64,000 nt of DNA from Saccharomyces uvarum (taxonomy: Eukaryota > Ascomycota > Saccharomycetes > Saccharomycetales > Saccharomycetaceae): positions 682,001 to 746,000 of the forward strand of contig OX365941.1 of NCBI GenBank assembly GCA_947243795.1, given 5' to 3'. The number at the start of each line of letters is the position of its first letter. Position 1 is the first letter of the stretch. Below the pieces are notes generated by a model. That model was given only the letters and a program-made list of their open reading frames with translations, was not told the origin of the DNA and made no database searches. A program made the translations under genes and the position numbers. Of this stretch, positions 1 through 11,039 are shown one piece after another.

Positions 1-3000
1 ACACGTTGGAGATAGAGGATGCCAAGGAAACAAGATACTTGTTGCCTTTATCACTGTCATCAATCACTTTACCAGTCTGATGTGGATTCCTTTTGATTTT
101 TTCTTCCAATTCTATAATACTCTGTACACGGAACTCAGAATTCACTTGCAACATCATATCGTCATCGAACACATCTTCCAGATCAAGATTTGATCTAGCT
201 TGTTGATTAACTTTCTCAACTTCCATGGAGCGTGCACCTATTATATCGAAATGGGAGATAAGCAGTGACATGCACTCGGAGATTTTTTGCTTTAAAGAGG
301 AAAATTGACAGTCATCAAGCGCTAGAACATTCCAACCACTGACCATATGCATCGCAAATTCCATTGACGTCACACACCACCTAAACACCCTCTGGTCTGT
401 CGGATCACAGTCTTCAGCTAAGAACTTTAGCCACCCAATACTTAGTCTCATCATTAAAAGTATAATTATGGACCGTTTTTCATTGTTGGCAACATTTATC
501 CTCAAAAAGTTCAGACCAAAATCTCTCCCGAAAAGGAAAATATTATTCAATAAATCATTAACAGGACTTACTCTTTTGAATGTGGTCATAATCTTTGGAT
601 AATTTTTCAAAACACTATACGTGCATCTGAAATATGCCTTATTTATCCTTTGCAGGTTATTTTTTACAGTCTCAGAAGATGACTTCTTTTCCAAAAAGGA
701 AACCGAGTTGCTAGCAATTTGTTGAAATCTATCACATTGATACTCTAGAGCATAACTGGATCCTTGACACATCAGATCTATTGAGTTTGAAATTACTTTT
801 AAATTTAGATCTTCCGCTTTGATGACTTTATTATCAGATAGATTGTACATTTCACCTTCCCATAGCAACGGTTCCTGTGGAGTCAGTATCAGTACATAAC
901 CAAGAGAATTCAATCTTGTCTCTAATTCGTAAATCTCTTCTTCTGTGCTCTTACTATTTTCGAAATCCGGTTCACGGTTGACCCTATTCCCATTGTAAGA
1001 TCTGGGCTCGCTGTTTAAATCATTTTTAACATAGTAAAATGGTGTACCATCACTTGAAATATCCGAACCCAATGAACAATTTGAGTTCCATTTGCCATCC
1101 AAAGCATTATAAATGGTCAGACTGTTATTGATTTCTAGTTTGGGCACCAAATCACAACCAATGTCTGTATTCTTAATGATTCTCAGTATATCATCATCTT
1201 TACAACCCAATAATTCAGGGCTACCAATCAAATAGGTACCGTTTTGTTCTAGGTAACCCCCTGAGTAGATAAGAAAGTGGCCTGTTTCCTTCAACTGTTT
1301 TAGTAAATAGTTGTGGTCTTCTATCTTATATCTAACAAAATTTTGGAATGCTTTTGTTAAAATATTTGTAAATCTATTAAGTTTTCTTTTCATTGATCCA
1401 AGTATCTCGAATATTTGCATCAGCCATTTTTCAGCGACTGCTTCATTATCTAATTTCGGGGGAGTATTTTGCTGCCGTAGAAGGTATGCGTGCAATCTGT
1501 GAACCAACCTAAGTGTCAACTTTGTAAACTCAGCGGCAATTAATTCACCAGCATCATCGATATAATAACCAACATTTCTGAACATTTCCCAGTATTTCAA
1601 TAACAAATCAGGTTCTTTAGAGGTCTTGAATGAATTTTTTCCACTATATAATATCCTTAGTTCCAAGATATAGAAAAAATACTTCAAAGCTTCGACAACA
1701 GTATGATCAAATTCAGGATCAATTTTCACGTTTAGAAACCAGTCTTTGCAATAGGAAGCAACAGTGAATTTCATCTGGACCGCTAATTTGATATAAGTGC
1801 TGAAATCATCCATCATTTGATCAATCATCATTAGTGTTGGATTCTGTATTTTTTTTGCATACGATAAGCGAATTAGTATAATATCTTTAACTAGACACAT
1901 GGGGAACATCAATAAGAATTCCAAATCTTGATCTAGGTAGGACAAATTCAATTCATTCCACATTTTTTGGTATTTCAAAAAGAAAAATTTAGCCTTTAAA
2001 ATCCAGGGTGCCAACGGGAAAAAGATTTTCTTCTGGAAAATTAATTCAATATCCTTTTCCTTTATGATCTGTTCGGCAAAGCGTTTACAATTAGCGGCAA
2101 ATATTTCAGGATCATCCAAACTATTCAGATCGTTGTTGATATTCAGTTCAACTGTGCTTTCCAAATCTTTATAACCAACTATCCATTTTTTCAAGTAGGC
2201 GATATTAGTGTCAAAGTTGAATTTAAAATTTAGCCAACTGTTCAAGGTATCTATCCTATTTCTGAATGCTTCTGTTTTAGTAATGGGTTTTTCGTTATGC
2301 ATTCTCTTCACGTTAGGCCATAGATTCAGAACCCTATAATATTTGTCCACAAGTGACTTGATAGTCTCTCCGGCTTTTTCAGCAGTCATGTTATCATCCA
2401 ATCTAAAGTCCATAATTTCTTGGAATACAGAATCAGTGGAATTTCTGAAGATCCTTAAAGATTTGCTTTGATCCTCCACGGTTCTCCCATTCATCCATGC
2501 CTTCAACTCAATCCAAATATCATCTGAATACTGCGTATTGAAGCCGGGGCCCTTTCCTTGATTCGCAATCTTGGTCTTTTCATTTCTTACAATATCACCT
2601 TTCAACACTTTAGATAACATAGTTTGCCATTCAAACCGATTGTTCACCATGGGGTTTTGTAATAATCTTGACAACAAATCCTCGGTTCCCAACATGTAAT
2701 TCCACTCTTCGTCCGCTATTTCACGTTCCTTATCGTCGTTAACATTCCTGAGCCAATCCAATTTACCTTTCAAATAATTCAAGCTCATTGCAACTACATT
2801 TTCGTTATTCTTTGTGTTTGACGTAATAAAATTATAACCAAAATTGAAATCATTATCTTTATCATCACCTTCTATCTTTAAAAGATCGTTCATTTCTAGT
2901 TCTAGTTCCTCTTCACCTTTATTGCTATAGGTTTCTTCATCGTCATCAAAATTGGACGATGCTACTATACCCCTTGTATAATAGTCATCGTTTGCACGAT

Positions 3001-3793
3001 TTCTCATTTTTCTTAGATACAGCTGTTCATTCAATACGTATTGCTTTTTGTACGTTCGGAGACTTGATGAGCTTCCAACATGGTGTGCCACAGACCGTTG
3101 CGAGCTGTTTGTTGTGACCAAATCTTGCAACGTCGAAGTGCTTGCAGACGCATTCGGTTGTGATCTGGTAGAAATATGCTTACTAGAGCTTTGGTTCGTT
3201 AGATTTTGTGGTGTAGATATAATCGACGTATTAGTTGTGTTCAGCGAAGCCAGTTCCGGCGATATAACCAATGTGGGCGTAGTCAATAATGGGTCTTGAC
3301 TATTATTCATTGGGAGGGGCTTCTTAAAATTATCAATTTCCGTTTTACTAGAATCAAACTTCTTATGCGCAGGAATAGACTGAGTAGACAATTTGGGTAA
3401 AGATTGCTGAGGATTTTTCGGTACAGGCAGACCGATATTGGAGGGACGTCTACTTGACCTTGCCGATGAGCTTGAAGACCCAGATATGGCATTTTGATGG
3501 AAAAATTGGCCTTGCTGAATTCCCGGAAGACGATTGAACAGCTGAACTGTGTTTAAGGGGGACTCTCCGGGACTATAAACAGCGTTCGGCGACCTAAAGT
3601 ATTGAGTAGAATGCAGTCCAGGGCTGATGGGCGATGACGCTACTCGAGCCTGCGTAGTATTAGTATTTCGCCCTAGACTTTCGGATCTTATCCTGGATGA
3701 AGAAGAAGAAGAAGACTGTCTCTTCTTGGAGCTGCCCGACTTTTCAGTGGACTCACCATACGGATTATAATTGAAGTAGTCTGAATGCGACAT
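1..3793 (-). CDS. SSK2: SSK2, MAP kinase kinase kinase of the HOG pathway (N-terminal part; gene runs off the left edge)
   Basis: The reverse strand stays open from an ATG at 3793 to the window edge, about 1264 codons. The protein begins MSHSDYFNYNPYGES, the start of Ssk2, and the last codons in the window (SLASSISNV) lie just before the kinase domain of the roughly 1580-residue family member, so the catalytic domain is outside. Ssk2 is activated by the response regulator Ssk1 and phosphorylates Pbs2 in osmotic stress. The N-terminal 250 residues are Ser/Asn-rich and low in complexity, with a serine run near residue 25; the rest is the conserved regulatory region. It is divergently transcribed from PPG1. 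Truncation is due only to the window boundary. Confidence 0.95.
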   Translation of the reverse strand, partial: MSHSDYFNYNPYGESTEKSGSSKKRQSSSSSSSRIRSESLGRNTNTTQARVASSPISPGLHSTQYFRSPNAVYSPGESPLNTVQLFNRLPGIQQGQFFHQNAISGSSSSSARSSRRPSNIGLPVPKNPQQSLPKLSTQSIPAHKKFDSSKTEIDNFKKPLPMNNSQDPLLTTPTLVISPELASLNTTNTSIISTPQNLTNQSSSKHISTRSQPNASASTSTLQDLVTTNSSQRSVAHHVGSSSSLRTYKKQYVLNEQLYLRKMRNRANDDYYTRGIVASSNFDDDEETYSNKGEEELELEMNDLLKIEGDDKDNDFNFGYNFITSNTKNNENVVAMSLNYLKGKLDWLRNVNDDKEREIADEEWNYMLGTEDLLSRLLQNPMVNNRFEWQTMLSKVLKGDIVRNEKTKIANQGKGPGFNTQYSDDIWIELKAWMNGRTVEDQSKSLRIFRNSTDSVFQEIMDFRLDDNMTAEKAGETIKSLVDKYYRVLNLWPNVKRMHNEKPITKTEAFRNRIDTLNSWLNFKFNFDTNIAYLKKWIVGYKDLESTVELNINNDLNSLDDPEIFAANCKRFAEQIIKEKDIELIFQKKIFFPLAPWILKAKFFFLKYQKMWNELNLSYLDQDLEFLLMFPMCLVKDIILIRLSYAKKIQNPTLMMIDQMMDDFSTYIKLAVQMKFTVASYCKDWFLNVKIDPEFDHTVVEALKYFFYILELRILYSGKNSFKTSKEPDLLLKYWEMFRNVGYYIDDAGELIAAEFTKLTLRLVHRLHAYLLRQQNTPPKLDNEAVAEKWLMQIFEILGSMKRKLNRFTNILTKAFQNFVRYKIEDHNYLLKQLKETGHFLIYSGGYLEQNGTYLIGSPELLGCKDDDILRIIKNTDIGCDLVPKLEINNSLTIYNALDGKWNSNCSLGSDISSDGTPFYYVKNDLNSEPRSYNGNRVNREPDFENSKSTEEEIYELETRLNSLGYVLILTPQEPLLWEGEMYNLSDNKVIKAEDLNLKVISNSIDLMCQGSSYALEYQCDRFQQIASNSVSFLEKKSSSETVKNNLQRINKAYFRCTYSVLKNYPKIMTTFKRVSPVNDLLNNIFLFGRDFGLNFLRINVANNEKRSIIILLMMRLSIGWLKFLAEDCDPTDQRVFRWCVTSMEFAMHMVSGWNVLALDDCQFSSLKQKISECMSLLISHFDIIGARSMEVEKVNQQARSNLDLEDVFDDDMMLQVNSEFRVQSIIELEEKIKRNPHQTGKVIDDSDKGNKYLVSLASSISNV

Positions 3794-4341
3794 TTTTTGT
3801 GCCAGTCAAATAGCTTTCGCAAAAACGTATCCTTTCTGAATACTAGCTGCTACTTGAAATCTGGATACCTTTGAAGAAGGGACGGAGGGTAGGCTTAAGC
3901 TGATAGATATGTCTAAACCTTTAGTATTACTCTTTTCTTTTGCTAACCGGCAATTCGTTTCGAAAACACCAGTTTTTTGCAGCTCTTTTACAGTACTATA
4001 CTCACTACGGCACTATCACACGAAAAAAGCACAACAAAAACCCTTGTAGCCTCTTTTAACCTTCAGAATTGGTACATTTCCACATTTGTTTACCACCTTT
4101 ATCGCTATCTTCACTGCGTCTAACTCTTCCCATACAAAGAAAACTTGAAGGTGGCACCTGTTGCCCGGGTGATGGGGCAGTAATAAAATAAAGTGGACTT
4201 ACCAAAATAACGACTGTTTCAGACCATTTGAAGGGGGAACTTTCAGCTGGAGATAGGGCGACTGGTTAGTTAGGTGCTGTTAGTTGTGGCTGCTTTCCCT
4301 TTTCGCGTTTTTGTTTGGACTGGAGAATTGACCCCATAAAG
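3794..4341. other. Divergent intergenic region between SSK2 and PPG1
   Basis: This 548-bp stretch separates two divergent start codons and must hold both promoters. I see AT-rich tracts but no convincing TATA box, RNA gene or extra ORF. Confidence 0.6.
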
Positions 4342-5448
4342 ATGGAATTGGACGAATGTTTGGAAAGGCTATACAAGGCCCAGCTGCTGCCTGAAGTGAC
4401 TGTGAGAGCGCTCTGCTTCAAGTTAAAAGAGATGCTGGTAAAAGAGTCGAACGTTATTCACATCCAGACGCCCGTCACAGTCGTTGGGGACATGCATGGG
4501 CAGTTCCACGACATGCTGGAGATCTTCCAGATAGGTGGGCCTGTTCCAGACACGAACTACTTGTTCCTGGGTGATTATGTAGATAGAGGGCTATATAGTG
4601 TGGAGACAATCATGTTGTTGATTGTGTTGAAGCTTCGATATCCCAGTAGAATCCATCTGCTAAGAGGGAATCACGAGTCTCGCCAAATCACCCAGAGCTA
4701 CGGGTTTTACACGGAGTGCTTGAACAAATACGGTGGTAATTCGAGAGTATGGCAGTATTTGACGGACATTTTTGACTACCTGGTACTATGCTGCATTATC
4801 GATGACGAGATTTTCTGCGTCCACGGTGGATTATCGCCCAACGTTCAAACTATAGATCAGATCAAAATTATCGATAGGTTTCGAGAAATTCCGCACGACG
4901 GTGCCATGGCAGACCTGGTTTGGTCTGATCCGGAAGAAAACAATAATCCCACGTTGGACCATCCGGATAGTTCCGGACAGCATTTCCAAGTATCACCTCG
5001 TGGAGCAGGCTACACGTTTGGTAGAAGCGTGGTGGAGAAGTTCTTACAGATGAATGACATGAACAGAATCTACAGGGCACACCAACTGTGTAACGAAGGT
5101 TATCAGATATACTTTGATGGATTGGTCACCACCGTGTGGTCAGCGCCGAATTACTGTTATCGATGCGGAAATAAGGCCTCTATCCTGGAGCTATATAGTA
5201 AGGACCAGTTCTACTTCAATGTTTTCGAAGAAGCTCCGGAAAACAAACTACTAAAAGAAAACAGTCTCAACAGTAACTACATGGAAGAGAACACTACGAA
5301 TCCGGTGGTGAACAGGAAACTAATTGCCGATTATTTCGAGGACGACTCCGCCTCCACCGACGGTTCTGCAGATCCTGAAATGTACATGTTTTCAGACGTA
5401 TACCAAGCCAGATCTGCTTCTAATAGACATGTTGATTACTTCTTATAG
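4342..5448 (+). CDS. PPG1: PPG1, PP2A-like serine/threonine phosphatase catalytic subunit
   Basis: A 368-residue protein starting [10 protein letters not shown]. An open frame extends nine codons upstream without an ATG, so 4342 is the start. Metallophosphatase motifs are in order: GDMHGQ (49-54), GDYVDRG (77-83), RGNHESR (108-114), then HGGLSP and the tail HVDYFL. The C-terminal DYFL matches the PP2A-type carboxymethylated tail. Known role in yeast: glycogen accumulation and, with the Far complex, mitophagy control. It is divergent from SSK2 and convergent with HUB1. All catalytic residues I can check are present. Confidence 0.97.
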   Translation: MELDECLERLYKAQLLPEVTVRALCFKLKEMLVKESNVIHIQTPVTVVGDMHGQFHDMLEIFQIGGPVPDTNYLFLGDYVDRGLYSVETIMLLIVLKLRYPSRIHLLRGNHESRQITQSYGFYTECLNKYGGNSRVWQYLTDIFDYLVLCCIIDDEIFCVHGGLSPNVQTIDQIKIIDRFREIPHDGAMADLVWSDPEENNNPTLDHPDSSGQHFQVSPRGAGYTFGRSVVEKFLQMNDMNRIYRAHQLCNEGYQIYFDGLVTTVWSAPNYCYRCGNKASILELYSKDQFYFNVFEEAPENKLLKENSLNSNYMEENTTNPVVNRKLIADYFEDDSASTDGSADPEMYMFSDVYQARSASNRHVDYFL

Positions 5449-5570
5449 CTAAACACAACAGGAAAGTATTATAGAGACAGGGCATTTCTATTATTTTTAC
5501 ATATTCTATCTCTCTGAGTTACAAATGTATGTGTATATGTATGTACTTAGACCAAAACCAGCGCATTTTT

Positions 5571-5792
5571 TCACAAGTAGTACAGTTCCAGGTTTGTCTC
5601 GTCGTGTACCTCATAGTCTTCCAAAGATATGTGGTCCTTCAGGACGCTGCCACCCTTCTGCAAAACAATCTTGTTTGGCTGAGTGCCTATTTGTAAAGAT
5701 AACACTTTCTTGAAGTCGCCCACGGTGTCTTCGCCAAGGCACTTCACCTTGACCCTTTTACCCAATCGGTCATTAACGACCACTTCAATCAT
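5571..5792 (-). CDS. HUB1: HUB1, ubiquitin-like splicing modifier
   Basis: A 73-residue ubiquitin-fold protein beginning MIEVVVND and ending LELYYL. It lacks the C-terminal di-glycine of ubiquitin, as is typical for Hub1/UBL5, which binds Snu66 non-covalently and influences alternative 5' splice-site use. The frame is open for 12 more codons upstream, but that would begin with GTG, so the ATG at 5792 is the start. Only 162 bp separate it from divergent ABZ1; it converges with PPG1. Confidence 0.97.
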   Translation of the reverse strand: MIEVVVNDRLGKRVKVKCLGEDTVGDFKKVLSLQIGTQPNKIVLQKGGSVLKDHISLEDYEVHDETNLELYYL

Positions 5793-5954
5793 CCTTAGAG
5801 TATTTGTTTGCAGCCTGCGTTTTGCCACTTTCTCTCCTCGATCCTTTCGTATCTCCTCATCTATCTTTCAGCCAAAATCGCGAATATAAAAGCAAGGGTC
5901 CCGCAGAACTTGACGTGATGAACTCTCGAGCCCTGACAAAGGGGGGAGAAAGAA

Positions 5955-8321
5955 ATGCTTCTCGATACAGTCGACACACAGCAGCAGCAGCAGCAGCAGC
6001 TTCATGTCCTGTTCATCGATTCTTATGACTCCTTCACTTACAATGTGGTGAGACTGATTGAACAGCAAACCGATATCTCACCGGAAGTCAACGCCGTGCA
6101 CGTGACTACAATCCATAGTGATACTTTCCAATCTGTAGACCAACTACTGCCACTACTTCCCCTGTTCGATGCTATTGTGGTCGGCCCAGGACCTGGGAAT
6201 CCGAATAATGGGGCCCAAGATATGGGCGTAATATCTGAACTCTTCGAAAATGCTAATGAATATTTGAGTGCAATTCCAATATTGGGTATATGTCTTGGGT
6301 TTCAAGCGATGTGTTTGGCCCAGGGTGCTACTGTTAGTGAACTGGATACTATCAAGCATGGGCAAGTCTATGAAATGCACTTGAACGATGCAGCTCGAAG
6401 ATGTGGCCTCTTTAACAGTTATCCCGATGCATTCAAATCTACCAGATACCACTCGTTACACGTTAATGCTGAAGGTGTCGACACCCTTCTGCCTTTATGT
6501 TCGACTGAAGATGAGAACGGTACTCTATTAATGAGTGCCCAAGTCAAAGATAGACCATGGTTTGGTGTACAGTACCATCCAGAATCATGTTGCTCAGAAT
6601 TAGGAGGCTTGTTAGTAAGAAACTTTCTTAAGATGAGCTTTGCAAGCAACATACATACAGGAAGGTGGGAGAGCAGGAAACTTAATGGCAAGCTTTCCGA
6701 TATCTTATCTCGATTGGATAGAACCATCGATAGGGACCCCATATACAAGATCAAAGAAAAGTATGCCTCTGGAGATGACGCGATCTATGTGAAACAATTC
6801 GAAGTCACTAAAGATCCAAAATTAACATTCAATGTTTGTGATATCATTGAAGAGCCAAAATTCGTTATGTCATCCTCGGTTATTAGTGAAAATAGAGGTG
6901 AATGGTCCATCATTGCCTTGCCAGATTCCAAATCCCAGGTATTCACTCATTACGGGGCTGTTAACAAGACTACGATTCATAATTGGCAAGATAAACAAAT
7001 CTGTTATTCTCTGTTGAAGAAGTGTCTAGATGGCCAGGCTGTGGACTTGCCTGGTTCTCTCACAGTCATAAATGAGGATAAGTCTCAGTTTTGGATTACC
7101 TTGGGAAAATTCATGGAGAATAAAATAATTGACAATCGTAGGGAAATTCCCTTTATTGGAGGGCTGGTAGGCATTCTAGGTTATGAAATAGGCCAGTACC
7201 TTTCATGCAACCATCGTACTAATGATGAAAACACGCTTGTCCCAGATGCGAAACTGGTTTTCATCAACAATAGCGTAATTATCAACCACAAGGAAGGCAA
7301 GCTTTATTGCATTTCTTTAGATAATACGTTTTCTAAGACCATCGAACAACTACTGGTTCATAGATTCGTGGACAAGAAGGATGTCAAGCAAGAGCTACCG
7401 TGGCCGAAGCATTTGCCGGAGGGGACAGACTTCACGATCACGATGCCGGATAAGCAAGATTATGCAGACGCATTTGAAAAATGCCAGAGTTATATGCATA
7501 AGGGGGACTCCTATGAAATGTGCCTCACCACGCAAACCAAAGTGGTACCATCTACAGTGGTGGAGCCCTGGAGAATTTTCCAGACTTTAGTTCAAAAAAA
7601 CCCTGCTCCATTTTCGAGTTTTTTCGAATTCAACGATATTGCCCCCAATGAAGATGAAAAGCCTCCCGTTTTATGCTTCTTAAGCACCTCGCCTGAGAGA
7701 TTCTTAAAGTGGGATGCAGATACGTGTGAACTACGTCCCATCAAGGGAACCGTGAAAAAGGGACCCCAAATGGATCTAACTAAAGCCACAGAGGTTTTGA
7801 AGACACCCAAGGAGTTTGGCGAAAATCTAATGATCTTGGACCTAATCCGAAATGACCTTTACGAGCTGGTTCCCGACGTCCGTGTAGAGGAGTTCATGTC
7901 CGTGGAGGAATACGCCACTGTCTACCAGCTCGTCAGCGTGGTGAAGGCGCACGGACTAACCTCTGCCAGCAAGAAGACAAGATACTCAGGCATGGATATC
8001 CTCAAGCATTCGCTGCCCCCGGGATCCATGACGGGTGCACCCAAGAAGATCACTGTGCAACTGTTGCAAGACGAGTTAGAAAATAAACTGAATAAACACG
8101 TCAATGGCGGAGCACGAGGTGTCTACAGCGGAGTCACAGGCTACTGGTCCGTGAACTCTAACGGTGACTGGTCCGTCAACATCAGGTGCATGTACTCCTA
8201 CAATGGCGGGGCCAGCTGGCAATTGGGGGCCGGCGGAGCCATCACCGTTCTGAGCACACTGGACGGCGAACTAGAAGAGATGTACACCAAGCTTGAGAGT
8301 AATCTGCAAGTCTTCATGTAG
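5955..8321 (+). CDS. ABZ1: ABZ1, aminodeoxychorismate synthase
   Basis: A 788-residue fused enzyme making 4-amino-4-deoxychorismate from chorismate and glutamine, on the way to p-aminobenzoate and folate. The N-terminal glutamine amidotransferase domain (about 16-235) has GPGPGNP and the nucleophile Cys113 in GICLGFQ, plus a QYHPES motif. The chorismate-binding domain (about 480-780) has PIKGTVKKGP, LIRNDL, and PPGSMTGAPK. A run of seven glutamines (9-15), encoded by a CAG tract, lies just before the amidotransferase domain and could vary in length. Partner Abz2 (lyase) is encoded elsewhere. Confidence 0.97.
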   Translation: MLLDTVDTQQQQQQQLHVLFIDSYDSFTYNVVRLIEQQTDISPEVNAVHVTTIHSDTFQSVDQLLPLLPLFDAIVVGPGPGNPNNGAQDMGVISELFENANEYLSAIPILGICLGFQAMCLAQGATVSELDTIKHGQVYEMHLNDAARRCGLFNSYPDAFKSTRYHSLHVNAEGVDTLLPLCSTEDENGTLLMSAQVKDRPWFGVQYHPESCCSELGGLLVRNFLKMSFASNIHTGRWESRKLNGKLSDILSRLDRTIDRDPIYKIKEKYASGDDAIYVKQFEVTKDPKLTFNVCDIIEEPKFVMSSSVISENRGEWSIIALPDSKSQVFTHYGAVNKTTIHNWQDKQICYSLLKKCLDGQAVDLPGSLTVINEDKSQFWITLGKFMENKIIDNRREIPFIGGLVGILGYEIGQYLSCNHRTNDENTLVPDAKLVFINNSVIINHKEGKLYCISLDNTFSKTIEQLLVHRFVDKKDVKQELPWPKHLPEGTDFTITMPDKQDYADAFEKCQSYMHKGDSYEMCLTTQTKVVPSTVVEPWRIFQTLVQKNPAPFSSFFEFNDIAPNEDEKPPVLCFLSTSPERFLKWDADTCELRPIKGTVKKGPQMDLTKATEVLKTPKEFGENLMILDLIRNDLYELVPDVRVEEFMSVEEYATVYQLVSVVKAHGLTSASKKTRYSGMDILKHSLPPGSMTGAPKKITVQLLQDELENKLNKHVNGGARGVYSGVTGYWSVNSNGDWSVNIRCMYSYNGGASWQLGAGGAITVLSTLDGELEEMYTKLESNLQVFM

Positions 8322-8630
8322 ATGTTTGTACATAGAAGTATATATTATATATATATATATATGCATAGCACGTAGATTCGTATTTTGTAAAGAAAATTTT
8401 CGGTTTGGGAAAATGACGTTTTGTGCCGTGGAAAACCCTGGAAAAAGGATATTGGAAAAAAGTTAAAGTATGGCAGGTAGGGAAGACTTTCCTTTCAAAC
8501 TACTTATCTGTAGATTGGATCTTGCGATTAGCGCGATTCACAAGTATATAAGTCACAAGATAACAAAGAGACTATCCGTGTAATACACAAAAGAAACGTG
8601 TGAGAGCAGAATACTAATTGTAATTGTAAG
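8322..8630. other. ABZ1-SOL1 intergenic region with TA repeat
   Basis: This 309-bp region carries an alternating TA tract at about 8339-8362 just after the ABZ1 stop, then the SOL1 promoter. A 'gtatataag' TATA-like element lies near 8542-8551. No further gene is visible. Confidence 0.55.
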
Positions 8631-9596
8631 ATGACTACGACTGTTCCCAAAGTGTTTGCATTTCATGAATTTGCAGGGGTAGCTGAAGCAGTTGCCGATC
8701 ATGTTATTCATGCCCAGAACTCAGCCCTCAAGAAGGGAAAGGCTTCAAAATCCAGACAGATGTCCGGGACGAGCTTGAACGGAGGTGGAAACGCAGAAGC
8801 CAAAGCCATGGAGCGAGTAAATTCTGTAAGGAGTAATGCTTCCAGCCGTGCTGGTAATGACGACGGCATCACCAAGAAATTGAAAAAGGAGAAAGAGAGA
8901 AGGTTTAAGATCGCCTTGTCCGGGGGTTCGTTAATCCAAGTGTTGCACGAAGGCTTATTGAAAAGAGACGATGTGCAGTGGGGCAAGTGGGACATTTATT
9001 TTGCAGATGAAAGGTTGGTGCCCTTCAGCTCCAGTGAAAGCAACTACGGGCTAGCTAAAAGAGAAATTTTTGATTTGATAGATACAGAGAAGTATGGTAC
9101 TCCAAGAATTTATCATATTGACGAGTCGTTGATAGATGACCCCCAAGAATGCGCGGATAATTATGAAAAGATTTTGATTAAACGGTTTGCCGGTAGAGAT
9201 TCTGTCAAACTACCGATGTTTGATCTGTTTCTACTAGGGTGTGCTCCTGATGGCCATATCGCCTCATTGTTCCCCAATTTCCAAGAAAATCTGCGTGAAA
9301 ACTTGGCATGGGTCATACCAGTGGAACACGCTCCCAGCGGGCCATCGAATAGAATATCGCTGACTATTCCGGTGATTTGTCATTCTCACAGAGTAACGTT
9401 CGTTGTTGAAGGTGCCACGAAGGCGCCCGTGATCAAAACCATAATGGAGAGACCTGAAAAGGGATTGCCCAGTAGTATTGTTAACGAAGGCGCTGCCGGT
9501 CGTGTTTCATGGTTTGTGGACGACGATGCTTTGATAGACGTCTTTGTGACCAAGAAGAAGTATAAGTTTTACGATGACGACAACTTGTCAGAGTAG
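8631..9596 (+). CDS. SOL1: SOL1, 6-phosphogluconolactonase-like protein
   Basis: A 321-residue protein of the glucosamine-6-phosphate isomerase/6-phosphogluconolactonase fold, with ALSGGSL, FADERLVP and GCAPDGHIASLFP motifs. The Sol1/Sol2 type is marked by a basic, Ser/Lys-rich insert at about residues 28-88, seen here. In S. cerevisiae Sol1 was linked to tRNA nuclear export and does not have clear lactonase activity; Sol3 and Sol4 are the active enzymes. The length equals that of the S. cerevisiae protein as I recall it. Confidence 0.95.
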   Translation: MTTTVPKVFAFHEFAGVAEAVADHVIHAQNSALKKGKASKSRQMSGTSLNGGGNAEAKAMERVNSVRSNASSRAGNDDGITKKLKKEKERRFKIALSGGSLIQVLHEGLLKRDDVQWGKWDIYFADERLVPFSSSESNYGLAKREIFDLIDTEKYGTPRIYHIDESLIDDPQECADNYEKILIKRFAGRDSVKLPMFDLFLLGCAPDGHIASLFPNFQENLRENLAWVIPVEHAPSGPSNRISLTIPVICHSHRVTFVVEGATKAPVIKTIMERPEKGLPSSIVNEGAAGRVSWFVDDDALIDVFVTKKKYKFYDDDNLSE

Positions 9597-10742
9597 ACAT
9601 TTTGTTTTTTGGGTTTTTTTTTTTTATTTTTTTGATAATAATGACAACTAATGACAATACTATGATTAACCATTTCTTTTTAGCTCTTTCTTCTGCCCTT
9701 TCCCCAATCTGCAACCGCGGCAGCTTCCTTTATACTTTCAAATTCACACAAGAAGTAACTTTACATAAAACAAACGATCTTTCACGAGAGTGACATGGTG
9801 TGTATATTTAATAACTATAATATAAACAAAAAACCTTTAGCAAGAAATCGACATTAGCTGATATTTCCAGACAACATTTACGGGGACGTCTTGCTAAAAG
9901 AAAAGCAAGCGTACATATTTATATTTTCCTAATGCGATCTTCTTGGCCTTAATATGGCAAACTTGGAGATCGCAGCAGAGTGTTGATGCATGAATCACAG
10001 GAAGGAGTATCGACCCTCACATGGGTACATCACCCGCAAACATCATGATCAAGTACACTTGGCATGACAGGAATGACTAGACAAGAAAAAATTTAACTTT
10101 GTAAATGAAGAGAATAAGGGGGAACGGTTGCAAACAAGTAAGGTTTAGCGGGAGCCCAGGAACAAGCTTGAAAATTCTACAACATAAACACGCGACACCT
10201 ATACATCTTGCCATTGCCGTATAACACTTTGCACACAATGGGTTTTATTCCTGTTGATTACCTTATTATTTCCCCTTGAGTGACTTTAAGTTACTAATTC
10301 ATTCTTTCCGGTTTTGTTTGTTATTTGTTCCCCAGATTCTTTCCGCTTTGCTTTAACTACCCCTTACCGTGAAAGCCTCGAGCTTAAATCTAGTAAAGTA
10401 GTAGTCAGGATGCTTACCCCTTGCTGATACCTGTTTGGGCCCCCTGCTGGTCGGAAACACTTCCTGCCACCCACCTCAAGCGTACAATGCTTAAATGGAA
10501 TAAGATATTCTTGCATACTCCCGCGAGTGCTGTGTGCACTCCCTCATTTTGGATGCCACCTTTGCAATGGCCCAACAAGAAAGGAGGTCTGATGAAAAGG
10601 GAACGTAGTGTTAGCAAAAGGTATAAATAAGAGACCTATCTTGTACCAAAAGTAACTTTAGATCTTCTCTTGTGTAGTATAGCCAAACAAAAGTTTTTAA
10701 ATATATCCGGTAAAAAAATTTACTGCAAAACATTCTAATATC
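9597..10742. other. Long SOL1-EGO4 intergenic region
   Basis: About 1.15 kb without a supported gene. Its right part is the EGO4 promoter described separately (STRE cluster and TATA). A poly-T tract (about 9615-9633) follows SOL1 and probably belongs to its 3' end. Short ORFs on both strands around 10414-10630 lack any recognisable homology. Confidence 0.55.
10117..10629 (+). promoter_or_regulatory. Stress-response elements and TATA box upstream of EGO4
   Basis: Four CCCCT motifs in one orientation (10272-10276, 10360-10364, 10417-10421, 10441-10445) and one AGGGG (10117-10121) match the Msn2/Msn4 STRE core. A TATA box, TATAAATA, lies at 10622-10629, about 114 bp before the EGO4 ATG. STRE-plus-TATA architecture is typical of stress-inducible yeast genes; regulation here is inferred from motifs only. 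Confidence 0.7.
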
Positions 10743-11039
10743 ATGACATCTACAGCTCCAATTACTGAAGTACAACCAAAGGCAGTGGGTTCTTCCACGT
10801 TCGATGAACACTACCACTTGTTGGATACATCTGGTGTAGCAAAGGCCATTGACAATTCGCCGATCGCCGAAATGGTGAGGAAATCGAATGCCGAACTAGG
10901 TAGGTTGGGTTATTCTGTTTATGAAGACGCTGAATACATTGGTCATGCTTTCAAGAAGGCCGGCCATTTCATCGTTTACTTCACTCCAAGAAACAAAAAC
11001 AGAGAACCCATGATTCCTCCTGTGGGAATAGCTAATTAG
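10743..11039 (+). CDS. EGO4: EGO4 (YNR034W-A), small EGO-complex-related protein
   Basis: A 98-residue protein matching S. cerevisiae YNR034W-A in length and position. It is the paralogue of Ego2, a roadblock/LAMTOR-like subunit of the vacuolar EGO complex that anchors Gtr GTPases for TORC1 signalling; a direct role for Ego4 is less well established. No signal peptide or membrane segment is seen. Its promoter carries several STREs and a strong TATA box, so stress induction is likely. It is convergent with ARC35. Confidence 0.9.
   Translation: MTSTAPITEVQPKAVGSSTFDEHYHLLDTSGVAKAIDNSPIAEMVRKSNAELGRLGYSVYEDAEYIGHAFKKAGHFIVYFTPRNKNREPMIPPVGIAN

Noticed and set aside
5793-5828. 12-residue N-terminal extension of HUB1
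   Set aside because: It would start with GTG, and the Hub1 family starts at MIEVVV.
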